Source: a virus. From it: a stretch of 64,000 bases of DNA. Under the pieces are notes generated by a model. It did not search any database and was not told the origin of the DNA. It was given only the letters and a program-made list of their open reading frames with translations. This document shows positions 7,585 through 15,310 of this stretch, one piece after another. Each line of letters begins with the position of its first letter. The first letter of the stretch is position 1. Both the position numbers and the translations under genes were made by a program. Where the stretch lies: positions 159,269 through 223,268 of IMG/VR virus record IMGVR_UViG_3300020172_006270. One strand, written 5' to 3'.

Positions 7585-7890
7585 TCACGGATTTCGACGA
7601 TCTCTAAGCCGTCTTTTTAGCTGCCTTTGTTCTGGTTCCGTTTCTGGCTCTAGTTCTTCGGGTATACTAGGTTCCACCTGTGGTTCTTCTTTTGGCTCCA
7701 CATCAATAGGTGGAGGGACAATTTGAGCAGAGTCGTCCTTCAAAGGACCAGCTTCTTCTTGCCAAGGCTCCACTGTTGGTTTGTCGCCCACGATTTCAGA
7801 AAAGAAATTGGGGTTGTTCTTTTGAACATAAACGCCGCATAGCGCTATAGCTAAGAATGTAGCTATTCCATAAAGGAAATTCCTATCCAT
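7585..7890 (-). CDS. Membrane-anchored protein with Pro/Glu-rich stalk
   Basis: 101 aa. One N-terminal membrane segment (about residues 5-22, YGIATFLAIALCGVYV) is followed by a Pro/Glu/Val-rich extended tail with a basic end (KRRLRDRR). There is no lipobox and no clear cleavage site, so it probably stays anchored in the inner membrane with the tail in the periplasm. The same anchor-plus-stalk layout precedes the peptidase domains of the M14 and M28 proteins in this window. GAGGAC stands before the ATG. It is divergent from the protease gene at 7919. Confidence 0.75.
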   Translation of the reverse strand: MDRNFLYGIATFLAIALCGVYVQKNNPNFFSEIVGDKPTVEPWQEEAGPLKDDSAQIVPPPIDVEPKEEPQVEPSIPEELEPETEPEQRQLKRRLRDRRNP

Positions 7891-7918
7891 TTGATTGTCC
7901 TCCTATAACAAGGAATAT

Positions 7919-8743
7919 ATGCACAAAATATTGTTCAGCATCGTGCTAACCCTTTGTACTTTTTCCACTCTTGTATTTAGTGAAGAAAGAGACAAAACTC
8001 CAAGGAAGAGACAGGGAACCAATGCAGTTGATAAAAAACTGCACAAACAGTGTATTTACCCAACTGTGAAAATCACAGATGGAGACGAGTCTGGCGGTAG
8101 CGGCGTCGTTGTAAGATCAACCCAAGTCGGGGATAAATGGCACAATACTGTCGTTCTCGCAGCCCATGTTGTTGAAGATGAAGATGTCCTTGAAGTCCAT
8201 GTGGCTGAATACCAGAATTGGTCTGAAATCAAAGACTACAAAAAGCATCGCATGGTGAGCTATGCGATAGACCCAGCCAGAGATTTGGCTGTTGGTTACT
8301 TCGTAAGTGACCAGAAAATGCCAGTGGCAAAACTATGTTTTGAATCAAAACTTTACATAAACACTAAGGTATTCCATTGCGGATATGCCTTATTGGACGA
8401 TGTTAGAATTGACTATGGGCAAGTCACACAGCCTAAAACTCTTCTCCCTAAAGGGTTTCAGGGCTTGATTCGAGCCAATTGCTTTGCCTTTATGGGTGAT
8501 TCAGGCGGTCCATTGTTTTTGGAGGACAATTACCAAGTAATTGGAATTTGTGTCGGCATCCGTTCTCACAGGCACACATTGCTTTCTAATGTGTCTTATT
8601 ATCGTCCTATCTCGGACCTCAAAACTTGGGACGCAGAGCTAAATAATGCTCTTGAATCGGTATATACGGAGTCGGCGGCGTTGCCTTTACTTCCCTTTGT
8701 GAAGTTAAAACTGAAAGAATACGAATACCAGTTGCCAGAATAG
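7919..8743 (+). CDS. Exported trypsin-like serine protease
   Basis: 274 aa from the ATG at 7919 (AAGGAA upstream). An N-terminal signal segment (KILFSIVLTLCTFSTLVF) is followed by a chymotrypsin-fold domain: histidine in VVLAAHVVED, aspartate in DPARDLAVG, and serine in FMGDSGGPLF. The triad is complete, so activity is expected outside the cytoplasm. There is no PDZ domain, unlike HtrA/DegP. A second, different protease of this fold is at 51590-52489. The target is unknown; envelope remodelling or processing of host or phage proteins is an inference. Confidence 0.9.
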   Translation: MHKILFSIVLTLCTFSTLVFSEERDKTPRKRQGTNAVDKKLHKQCIYPTVKITDGDESGGSGVVVRSTQVGDKWHNTVVLAAHVVEDEDVLEVHVAEYQNWSEIKDYKKHRMVSYAIDPARDLAVGYFVSDQKMPVAKLCFESKLYINTKVFHCGYALLDDVRIDYGQVTQPKTLLPKGFQGLIRANCFAFMGDSGGPLFLEDNYQVIGICVGIRSHRHTLLSNVSYYRPISDLKTWDAELNNALESVYTESAALPLLPFVKLKLKEYEYQLPE

Positions 8744-8756
8744 TATGAGGAACTAA

Positions 8757-10298
8757 ATGAGAACATTTACTGAAAGCCTACAAGTCACCACCAATCTCAG
8801 AATGGCCAAAGAATCATTCATTCTGATGTCCGAGCGTGGAGTTGACCCTAATGATTTTGTCGAGTGGTACACAACCGATGGAATCGGCATACAAGACCAG
8901 GGCTTGCTTGTAGAAGCATCCGAAGAATGGTTAGAAGGCCAAATCGCCAACTGGTTTAGAGACTATGCTGGTCAAAAGGGATTAGGCAAAGCTACCAATG
9001 CACTCGCCACAGGAATTGGTGGTGCTGCTGGTGCTGGCTTAGAAACGGCTAAAGGACTCGGTGGTGCCGCAGTTGATAATGCAACTGCTGCTGCCAATAG
9101 AGTTGGTGGGGCATTCAAGGCTGTAACAGGTTGGGGCAATAATCCCGCTCCTGCTTCTCCCGCAGGAGGCTCTGGCACTCCTGGTGGCAATCCCGGTGCT
9201 GCTCAACCACAAGCACAAGCACAAGCACAAGCACAAGCACAACCTCAAGCTCCTGAGCCTGCTTATGCACAACATGCCAAGAATGCGGCGACCGCAGTTG
9301 ACGCACTTTCTAAGCGTATGTCTAAGTCTAAATCGTTGATGGAAAAACTTGGCGGTCCATCTTTCCAAGCGGTAGTTGTTAATTTACTGAATATGCTCAA
9401 GAATCCATCTAATATGGTTCAAGCTGCTCCACAAGCAACTCCACAAGCACCAGCAAGTTCTAGTGCTGACACACCATCTTTTGAGTCAACTGGCTTCGGC
9501 AATTTCACTCGCAAGATTAGACTTCATAATGAAATCAAGACTGGTCTGCGAACTCTTCAACAACATAACATTGATCCTGTCAAGTTTGTTGATTGGTATA
9601 TCGAAGAAGGACAATACCTCAATGAAGGTATGTTTGATGGGGTAAAAGACTGGTTTGGTCGTCAATGGGCTAATGCTAAGGGTGCGTGGGGTCAATGGGG
9701 CAAGGCTGGTGACGAATATCAGGCCCAGAAAGATCAGGGTCGTGATAACGACGCTATTCAGCAAGCAATGCACGCCTTGGGCGAACTTGAAAAGGGAATG
9801 GGAGGCAGTCAGCCAGCAGAAGATTTTGCTGCTGTATTGAAGCAAGTTCAAGCAGGCTTGAATCAAGCATCACAGGCTCCGGCTGCTCCTGAATCACCAG
9901 CCGCCACTCCTGAAGCTGCTCCTGAAGCTGCTCCTGAAGCTGCTCCTGAATCACCAGCCGCCACTCCTGAAACACCTGCTCCATTTGATCCACTACAGTC
10001 ATACATGAAAGAATTGTTGAATGTCTCTAGTGCTGATCCTAAGACCATTCAATCCGAAGTACCAAAGATTATGGACTTTGCCAAGAAAGCAGGAGTCGAT
10101 CAAAACCAATTGTTGTCTCAACTGAAGGCACAGGGAATTGATCTCAAGAAATTGGGATTACCAGAACCAACTTACACTCCACCTTCAGAAGAAGAGTGGA
10201 TGAATGCAGTTCACGGTGGCGCAAACACACCGAGCTTTGAGAATAGAGTTCGTAGTGGAATGCCATTGTTCTTTGAGTATCTTAAACGGCGTGCTTAA
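8757..10298 (+). CDS. Repeat-containing 513-aa protein, candidate internal virion protein
   Basis: 513 aa, beginning MRTFTESLQV. A module D-P-x-x-F-V-x-W-Y followed by a helix ending in W-F-x-x-x-x-A occurs twice, near residues 30-75 and 270-320, and related helical segments flank it. The modules are joined by low-complexity linkers: Gln-Ala repeats near residue 150 and Pro-Glu-Ala-Ala repeats near residue 385. A Gly/Ala-rich amphipathic stretch lies near residue 80-110. No enzyme motif is seen. Modular, linker-rich proteins of this size fit internal head or scaffold-associated roles, but that is inference. It ends convergently inside the transaminase gene by 17 bases. Confidence 0.75.
   Translation: MRTFTESLQVTTNLRMAKESFILMSERGVDPNDFVEWYTTDGIGIQDQGLLVEASEEWLEGQIANWFRDYAGQKGLGKATNALATGIGGAAGAGLETAKGLGGAAVDNATAAANRVGGAFKAVTGWGNNPAPASPAGGSGTPGGNPGAAQPQAQAQAQAQAQPQAPEPAYAQHAKNAATAVDALSKRMSKSKSLMEKLGGPSFQAVVVNLLNMLKNPSNMVQAAPQATPQAPASSSADTPSFESTGFGNFTRKIRLHNEIKTGLRTLQQHNIDPVKFVDWYIEEGQYLNEGMFDGVKDWFGRQWANAKGAWGQWGKAGDEYQAQKDQGRDNDAIQQAMHALGELEKGMGGSQPAEDFAAVLKQVQAGLNQASQAPAAPESPAATPEAAPEAAPEAAPESPAATPETPAPFDPLQSYMKELLNVSSADPKTIQSEVPKIMDFAKKAGVDQNQLLSQLKAQGIDLKKLGLPEPTYTPPSEEEWMNAVHGGANTPSFENRVRSGMPLFFEYLKRRA
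9208..9242 (+). repeat. CACAAG hexanucleotide tandem repeat
   Basis: About six copies of CACAAG encode a Gln-Ala run in the 513-aa protein. The identical codons suggest slippage-prone expansion. Confidence 0.9.
9882..9972 (+). repeat. Pro-Glu-Ala-Ala coding tandem repeats
   Basis: Three consecutive 12-base units of the type GCTCCTGAAGCT are flanked on both sides by a longer near-identical unit encoding PESPAATPE. They form a flexible linker of the 513-aa protein. Confidence 0.85.
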
Positions 10299-11541
10299 TG
10301 ATTTCGATGGCCTCGTCTACGTCGGCCATTGAGAATATCAAATGTGGTCTTAATCGAATTGACCGTTCTCCGCAAGGCAGGACGGTCATTCTTTTTAGTA
10401 GGTTATCTAAGACCGCATTGCGTGCTTCAGGCGTCTCTAAGTCAAACGCCAGCATCAATCCCTTGCCACGAACATTAGTGATGCGTGGAACCGTGAGAAG
10501 CTGCTTCAAGAAGTAGTCGCCTACTATGGCGACCCGATTCAGAATGTCGTCTTCCTTCATGATCTGAGCTATGTGCGTGAATCGGATCATGTCAATAATG
10601 TTGCCGCCCCACGTCGAGTTGATACGACTGGACTGCTTGAATACATTATCGGGAACTTCATCAATACGGGTGGTAGAAGCGAAACCACAGACCTGCGCTT
10701 TCTTCCCGAACGCTATCATATCTGGCCGCAGCCCGGCATGATGTTCGTAGGCCCATGTTGTCCCGGTCAAACCTACGCCGGTTTGAACTTCATCAAGTAT
10801 GAGCATAGCTTCATACTCAAAGGCCATTTTACGCAGGGCTGCAAAGTATTCGGAAGAAAAGTGGTTATCACCCCCTTCGCCTTGAATGGTTTCCAGAATA
10901 ATTGCGGCCACACGGTTTGTCTTGAGAGCGTCTTCTGCTTGTCGCAGCGAGAGTTCTTCGACCACCGTGGTTTCGCTTTCCACCAACGGGAAGTGTATCT
11001 TTGGATTCTTTATTCTGCTCCAATTGAATTTGGGGAACAAGGCAGTCTTATTTGCGAATGTATTGGTTAAAGAGAGTGTGTATCCGCTACGACCGTGGAA
11101 TGCTTGTTCCAGGTGTACGACATCTAGCGAATTAGCGTCGGCTTCGCTGAGGCCGAGTTTCTTCATCTTCCAATCAAATGCTGCTTTCAGGGCATTCTCT
11201 ACGCCCAGGGTGCCGCCTTCGACAAAGAAGAAATGATTGAAGTCTGGTGCAATACCTGCAAACGTATGGACGAACTCAGCCAATGGAACGCTGTAGTAGT
11301 CTGAGTTGGCAATTTTGTGGACAGCATACAGATTGATGCTTTCCATTTTTTCTTTTAGTTTGGGATGGTTCCATCCCAGGGGCATACTTGCGAATTGCGA
11401 GGAGCAATCAAGAAAAGGTTGTCCGGTTTTGGCGTCAACCAAGTGGGTGCCGAAACTTTTTTCAAAATCAATGACAATAGGCTCACCATCGCCGATGGTG
11501 TGTCTTTTCATGACATCATGTACTTGGTCCGGTCTAAACAT
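10282..11541 (-). CDS. lat: L-lysine 6-transaminase-like class III aminotransferase
   Basis: 419 aa, full length for PLP-dependent class III aminotransferases. The PLP lysine lies in MIAFGKKAQVCGF, preceded by the LILDEVQTGVG aspartate that contacts the PLP ring nitrogen. The SQFASMPLGWNHPKL start, HGRSGYTLSLTN and INSTWGGN segments match lysine 6-transaminase (LAT) more than ornithine or GABA transaminases. The reaction moves the epsilon-amino group of lysine to 2-oxoglutarate, giving glutamate and aminoadipate semialdehyde. Together with the Gdh here it could turn lysine nitrogen into ammonia while recycling 2-oxoglutarate. The DUF3307 gene upstream overlaps its start by 8 bases. Confidence 0.88.
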   Translation of the reverse strand: MFRPDQVHDVMKRHTIGDGEPIVIDFEKSFGTHLVDAKTGQPFLDCSSQFASMPLGWNHPKLKEKMESINLYAVHKIANSDYYSVPLAEFVHTFAGIAPDFNHFFFVEGGTLGVENALKAAFDWKMKKLGLSEADANSLDVVHLEQAFHGRSGYTLSLTNTFANKTALFPKFNWSRIKNPKIHFPLVESETTVVEELSLRQAEDALKTNRVAAIILETIQGEGGDNHFSSEYFAALRKMAFEYEAMLILDEVQTGVGLTGTTWAYEHHAGLRPDMIAFGKKAQVCGFASTTRIDEVPDNVFKQSSRINSTWGGNIIDMIRFTHIAQIMKEDDILNRVAIVGDYFLKQLLTVPRITNVRGKGLMLAFDLETPEARNAVLDNLLKRMTVLPCGERSIRLRPHLIFSMADVDEAIEIIKHAV

Positions 11542-11911
11542 TGAAGAACATCCTCGCCGTGGTCATCAGACAGAGTTGATGAATAAGCTGGTCTAGTCCG
11601 ACTACCACGAAAAATTTATGTACGTCCTGCTTTGCCCAAAAATACTTCGTGAATTGACTGGTGGTAATATCAGTCAGCCAATGTAAAACAAAGTTCACGC
11701 CGATGAACCAGAGGAGAGCTTCGCCGGTTACTTTATCGGCAAATGTAAGCCACGGGTTCAATAGGCCAACAAAGAGGACTAGACTGTATGTAGTGACGTG
11801 TAGGGTTAATGCCCAAGGGTTCTTGCTTTTGTTGTTTGCCATCCATCTGGTTTGGCAAACGAAATCCCCTAACCAATGGTTGAGAAACAAGACCCCTAGC
11901 ATTTCGTACAT
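11534..11911 (-). CDS. DUF3307-like polytopic membrane protein
   Basis: 125 aa with about three membrane segments. The conserved polar residues typical of DUF3307 are present: NHWLGDFVCQTRWMANNK at the start, a histidine in TLHVTTYS, HWLTDITTS in the middle and VVGLDQLIHQ near the end. The biochemical role of the family is unknown; it often sits near phage or regulatory genes in bacteria. It overlaps the start of the transaminase gene by 8 bases, suggesting coupled translation. Location: inner membrane. Confidence 0.8.
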   Translation of the reverse strand: MYEMLGVLFLNHWLGDFVCQTRWMANNKSKNPWALTLHVTTYSLVLFVGLLNPWLTFADKVTGEALLWFIGVNFVLHWLTDITTSQFTKYFWAKQDVHKFFVVVGLDQLIHQLCLMTTARMFFNV

Positions 11912-11924
11912 GGTCTACACCTTC

Positions 11925-12221
11925 TTAAATCCATCCATCTTTGATCGCCACCTTGATCTCTTCCATTGTAACCTTTCGGCTCAAGGTTTCGGATACCGCC
12001 TCGATAAAATGTTCCTCAATGCTTCGCTGAATCTCTCGGCGATACATTGGTCCCATTTTCATGGCGTCCAAATATGAGTTCATGTCAATTTGCCAATCCA
12101 GAAGCTCACCGTCAATGAAGATGGCTTTTTCAATACCACCGCCTTTGGCTGGCCGCATCTTAACTTCAAATCGTTTTTTTCCCTCTGGAGGCGTCGGGAA
12201 TTGGAGTATTTCTTCGCTCAT
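11925..12221 (-). CDS. Unknown 98-aa protein
   Basis: 98 aa from the ATG at 12221; the longer frame to 12266 lacks a ribosome binding site. A beta-type N-terminal part (RFEVKMRPAKGGGIEKAIFIDGELLDW) is followed by helices with a charged C-terminal half. It lies 13 bases upstream of the DUF3307 gene and is divergent from 12255. This layout is common for small conserved phage proteins, but I cannot assign a role. Confidence 0.7.
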   Translation of the reverse strand: MSEEILQFPTPPEGKKRFEVKMRPAKGGGIEKAIFIDGELLDWQIDMNSYLDAMKMGPMYRREIQRSIEEHFIEAVSETLSRKVTMEEIKVAIKDGWI

Positions 12222-12243
12222 GACAATAATAGAGTTCGACTGC

Positions 12244-12251
12244 GTAAATAT
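12244..12251 (+). promoter_or_regulatory. TAAATA element before 12255
   Basis: GCGTAAATATTG lies just before the ATG at 12255, in the only gap between two divergent genes. It carries the TAAATA core seen before other genes of the window. The short distance to the ATG is odd for a promoter. Confidence 0.22.
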
Positions 12252-12254
12252 TGT

Positions 12255-12791
12255 ATGCGTTTTCACAATTGGCTAGTTTTGCAGGAATCTAACCTACAAG
12301 ACCTCTATACAAGTACGGTTCAAGCCTTCCCCCGGACGACCAAAAGACAACATGCCACCGATTTAGTTCGGATCATCGAGTTGAATTGGACGCCCTTCTT
12401 GGGGGTCAAAACCCTATTCATAAAGGGTATTGCGCATAGCGAAGAAAGCGGAAAAGAATATTCCCCAATGGTATTGTTCAAAGGTGTGAATTATCACAAC
12501 GCCAAGGACAACCAGAATTGGATCGAGATTGTAGCGAATGATGGTCGTCACTACGTCTTTGAAAGACTCAGTAACGATAACGATGTGTTAGTTCGGTGTG
12601 ATTGTAATGATTTCAAATGGCGTTTCAACTACACAGATCACATAGATACATCGTTGTATGGGAGAGTCAGAAAGAAGTACGAAGCGAATGTGAATCCTGG
12701 CTCGGCGAATCCGCTCGAAATGCCGGGAATGTGCAAGCACTTAATCAAACTCGTGCAATCTCTCGATCACGCTGGAATCTTGGAGGATTAA
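12255..12791 (+). CDS. SWIM-type zinc-finger-like protein with targeting-like N-terminus
   Basis: 178 aa, starting MRFHNWLVLQESN, with F-x-x-W-L and L-Q-E-S as in the capsid-targeting-like motif. The C-terminal half has VRCDCNDF and, about 50 residues later, MPGMCKHL, i.e. CxC...CxH, the metal-ligand pattern of SWIM domains that bind DNA or protein. No good Shine-Dalgarno is seen; the start was chosen for the motif and because the upstream extension runs antisense through the divergent gene. The next gene follows after 4 bases. A packaged nucleic-acid-binding protein is a possible role. Confidence 0.72.
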   Translation: MRFHNWLVLQESNLQDLYTSTVQAFPRTTKRQHATDLVRIIELNWTPFLGVKTLFIKGIAHSEESGKEYSPMVLFKGVNYHNAKDNQNWIEIVANDGRHYVFERLSNDNDVLVRCDCNDFKWRFNYTDHIDTSLYGRVRKKYEANVNPGSANPLEMPGMCKHLIKLVQSLDHAGILED

Positions 12792-12795
12792 CCAT

Positions 12796-13359
12796 ATGGA
12801 AAAGGAATTTGAATTGTTGATTGAGGCACTGAAAAAGTTCGATGGTTTTACACTGATCGACACCAGTGCTGAAGCAACCTGGATACATTTTAAGCTAACA
12901 GAAGAAACAAGTTTGGTGAACATATCAAACCAAGTTTCGGATATTAAAGAACAACACCCTTGCAGTCTCTTGGTATTGGCCAATCAGGACAATCCAGATG
13001 ACTTCTCGTACCAACTCATCATTGAAGCAGATGATCGGTTGATGGCAATGAAAGTATTGACAAAGAAGTTGAACACCATCCTAGAAGCTGGTGGTGATGC
13101 TATGCGGGCCAAGCATAAAGAATTGGGCCTGCCTGATCTTTCCCTTGTGACCATCCGTCAAATGGCAATGGAATTGAAGCAGCGTCACAACTTGACGTTT
13201 GCTCTGGTTTGGATTGAGAACAATGAGCGAGACAATATCGCTATTGAAGGAAGTGGCAATCCAACGCAGCTTGTGGGCCTCTTGGCAAGAGGATCACACA
13301 TGGCAATCGAATGGGCCGACAAGAACATTAAGTTCTATCGTCCACGAGATGAAGAATAA
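12796..13359 (+). CDS. Unknown 187-aa protein
   Basis: 187 aa, acidic at both ends. The first half alternates helices and strands (FTLIDTSAEATWIHFKLT, CSLLVLANQ). The second half includes LSLVTIRQMAMELKQRHNLTFALVWIE and a closing beta segment (HMAIEWADKNIKFYRP). It is in the same operon as the SWIM-like gene (4-base gap) and is followed by a strong hairpin. No family is recognised. Confidence 0.75.
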   Translation: MEKEFELLIEALKKFDGFTLIDTSAEATWIHFKLTEETSLVNISNQVSDIKEQHPCSLLVLANQDNPDDFSYQLIIEADDRLMAMKVLTKKLNTILEAGGDAMRAKHKELGLPDLSLVTIRQMAMELKQRHNLTFALVWIENNERDNIAIEGSGNPTQLVGLLARGSHMAIEWADKNIKFYRPRDEE

Positions 13360-13377
13360 TCTCTGTAGAAACAAAAA

Positions 13378-13405
13378 CAGGTCCGGTGTATCGACACCGG
13401 ACCTG
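13378..13405. terminator. Bidirectional terminator hairpin
   Basis: A 12-bp perfect stem CAGGTCCGGTGT / ACACCGGACCTG with an ATCG loop. On the minus strand it is followed by TTTTTG, serving the gene at 13514-13852; on the plus strand it follows 12796-13359 with CTTCTGCTT. The two convergent units end here. Confidence 0.8.
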
Positions 13406-13513
13406 CTTCTGCTTAATTAGAAAGGCTAATAAGGATGAGTTTTGCCTTTTTCCAAAAAGAAATGCTGCCGGGCATTTCAATTTGCTTCATTCAATTCTTT
13501 CGTGTTCAGTTAA

Positions 13514-13852
13514 TTAGCTGCCGATCTTAACGACGGCCCAATTGACTACTGCACCGGAACCACCTGTTGCTGTGAAGCCCCACTGATCGGTGTCTGAAAT
13601 CGCTGCCAAAGCAGTCGATACATAAACGTGTGCGCTTGTGTTGGCCGACAGGATAACGACATAATCGCTAACTGCACCAACCAAAGCTGGAAATTCTACG
13701 ACGCCAGTTGTGCCGGTCAAAGTAATCTTACCAGCAGCAGAAACCTTCGGACCAATCAACTTGGCTACGCCAAGAGACATATGCTCCGAACCCTTCTGAA
13801 TGCCAGCTACACTTCCTGGACCGCTAACGCCTGTTACGCTTGTTGCTCCCAT
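13514..13852 (-). CDS. Virion-type protein of the MGA(S/T)SVTGVSGPG family
   Basis: 112 aa. It begins MGATSVTGVSGPGS, has a middle LIGPKVSAAGKITLTG and a Gly/Ala/Val-rich all-beta body. The protein at 25581-25943, next to the major capsid protein, starts MGASSVTGVSGPGA and shares the GP-x-I/V...AG...TL-x-G...FP pattern, so these are paralogues. AAAGGAG precedes the ATG and it has its own terminator, suggesting high independent expression. A surface decoration or fibre role is inferred from composition and from the position of the paralogue. Confidence 0.75.
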   Translation of the reverse strand: MGATSVTGVSGPGSVAGIQKGSEHMSLGVAKLIGPKVSAAGKITLTGTTGVVEFPALVGAVSDYVVILSANTSAHVYVSTALAAISDTDQWGFTATGGSGAVVNWAVVKIGS

Positions 13853-13988
13853 AGTATTTTATCTCCTTTAATACGAGTGAACTTTTTGTTCACAATAGCT
13901 ATGCAGGCCATATTTTTATTCCGATTTCGTCTACATATCTTCGGGAAAAATATTGCGAAACGTATATAGGGTATACAAGGAGACAATT

Positions 13989-14561
13989 ATGACTTATCAG
14001 TGCGGACCAACATTAAAAGACAGCCAGCGACAAGTATTGTACGGGACCATCCTTGGAGGTTCCTCGATCATTCACCCTGAGCGTGGCAAGAACTGCTACC
14101 TCGCCATGCGTGACCACGACAATATGTGGTTGTCCTATAAGATCGAGGTCTTGAAAGATTTTTTCAAGATCGACCAGAATACCATCAAAAAGGACAAGAA
14201 CACTTACAGGTGTTACAGTGTGGCGTTCCCGATTTTCAATGAAGCGTATGAAATGTACTACAAAGACGGGGCCAAGACGGTCACTCGTGAAATGCTGGAG
14301 ATTTTGACAGACGAAGCCTGGATGGTTTGGTTCGTTGATGCCGGTCGGAAAAGTAAAAGAAAAGCCTATCTGCGAACTCACAAGTTTGGAGAAGAAGGCA
14401 CCAAGATCATAGCGGAATACTTTAATTCCCTAGATTGCTTCTGTGATGTGCATCAATGCCGAGGCAGATACGAAATTGTGTTTACCAACAAGGGAGCTTT
14501 TGAATTGCTTTCAATTATCGCTCCCAAGTTGCCTTCGTTCTTGATTGAGAAGTACGAGTGA
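13989..14561 (+). CDS. LAGLIDADG endonuclease-like protein, probably degenerate
   Basis: 190 aa. The overall pattern is that of single-chain LAGLIDADG homing endonucleases: QRQVLYGTILGGSSI near residue 15 with the NCYLAMRDH strand after it, and a second motif MVWFVDAGRKSKRK near residue 115. In active enzymes the first motif normally reads LLGDGS; the acidic residue is absent here (LGGSS), while the second motif keeps an aspartate. It is free-standing, not inside an intron or intein. It could be an inactive remnant or a repurposed DNA-binding protein. Confidence 0.75.
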   Translation: MTYQCGPTLKDSQRQVLYGTILGGSSIIHPERGKNCYLAMRDHDNMWLSYKIEVLKDFFKIDQNTIKKDKNTYRCYSVAFPIFNEAYEMYYKDGAKTVTREMLEILTDEAWMVWFVDAGRKSKRKAYLRTHKFGEEGTKIIAEYFNSLDCFCDVHQCRGRYEIVFTNKGAFELLSIIAPKLPSFLIEKYE

Positions 14562-14590
14562 TACATAAGGCAAACCATTGAGGAATTGCC

Positions 14591-15310
14591 ATGTATGATG
14601 CGGTCATTATTTCTGATTTACACCTTGGCAGCACGATTTGTCAAGCAAAGCAAATTTTGAAGTTTTTGCATCTGATAGAAGAGGATCAGAGCTTCACACA
14701 GAGATTGATCCTCAATGGTGACGTTTTTGATTCATGGGACTTCCGGCGATTATGCAAGAATCAATGGAAGGTATTGTCAAAGCTAAGAAAACTTTCCGAT
14801 GAAATTCAAATCATTTGGATCAACGGCAATCACGATGGTCCAGCGGAGATTATTTCTCAGCTTTTAGGCATTGAGGTTGTTGAAGAACTTATATTTGAAA
14901 GTGGAGACAAAAAAGTATTGGCCTTGCATGGTCATATTTTTGATGACTTCATTAGTGATTACCCTGTGCTTACTTGTTTGGCCGATCAGATTTATCGCTG
15001 GCTTCAAAAGATTCATATCTATTGGGCCAGAAGTGCAAAGAAGTGCAGCAAGACATTTCTTCGTTGCTCCGATAAGATTGAACGAGATGCAAAGAAATAT
15101 GCTATTGCAAAAAAATGTCAAATAGTGTGTTGTGGTCATACGCATTTAGAAATAGAGCATCCAGGTGAAATAGGTTATTTCAATAGTGGATGCTGGACAG
15201 AACTGCCTTGTACTTATTTGATCGTTTCCAATGGAGATGTGTTTGTACACAAATTTTATGATGAGCAAGCAAATAATCATAGCGACGGATGCGTGGGAGC
15301 CGCAGCTTAA
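14591..15310 (+). CDS. Calcineurin-like phosphoesterase related to UDP-2,3-diacylglucosamine hydrolase
   Basis: 239 aa. The full metallophosphoesterase set is visible: ISDLHLGS, LNGDVFDSW, INGNHDG, LHGHIFD and CCGHTHLE. Spacing and the DLHLGS/GDVFD pairing match LpxH-like enzymes that hydrolyse UDP-2,3-diacylglucosamine in lipid A synthesis. The overlap of 50 bases with a glycosyltransferase gene downstream resembles bacterial pairs of the same two families. It probably acts on a nucleotide-sugar lipid or related envelope precursor at the inner membrane. The substrate is not proven. Confidence 0.88.
   Translation: MYDAVIISDLHLGSTICQAKQILKFLHLIEEDQSFTQRLILNGDVFDSWDFRRLCKNQWKVLSKLRKLSDEIQIIWINGNHDGPAEIISQLLGIEVVEELIFESGDKKVLALHGHIFDDFISDYPVLTCLADQIYRWLQKIHIYWARSAKKCSKTFLRCSDKIERDAKKYAIAKKCQIVCCGHTHLEIEHPGEIGYFNSGCWTELPCTYLIVSNGDVFVHKFYDEQANNHSDGCVGAAA

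Noticed and set aside
9486-9866. 126-aa minus-strand frame with hydrophobic stretches
   Set aside because: It is antisense to the 513-aa protein; the hydrophobicity comes from reverse reading of Lys/Gln/Asn-rich codons.
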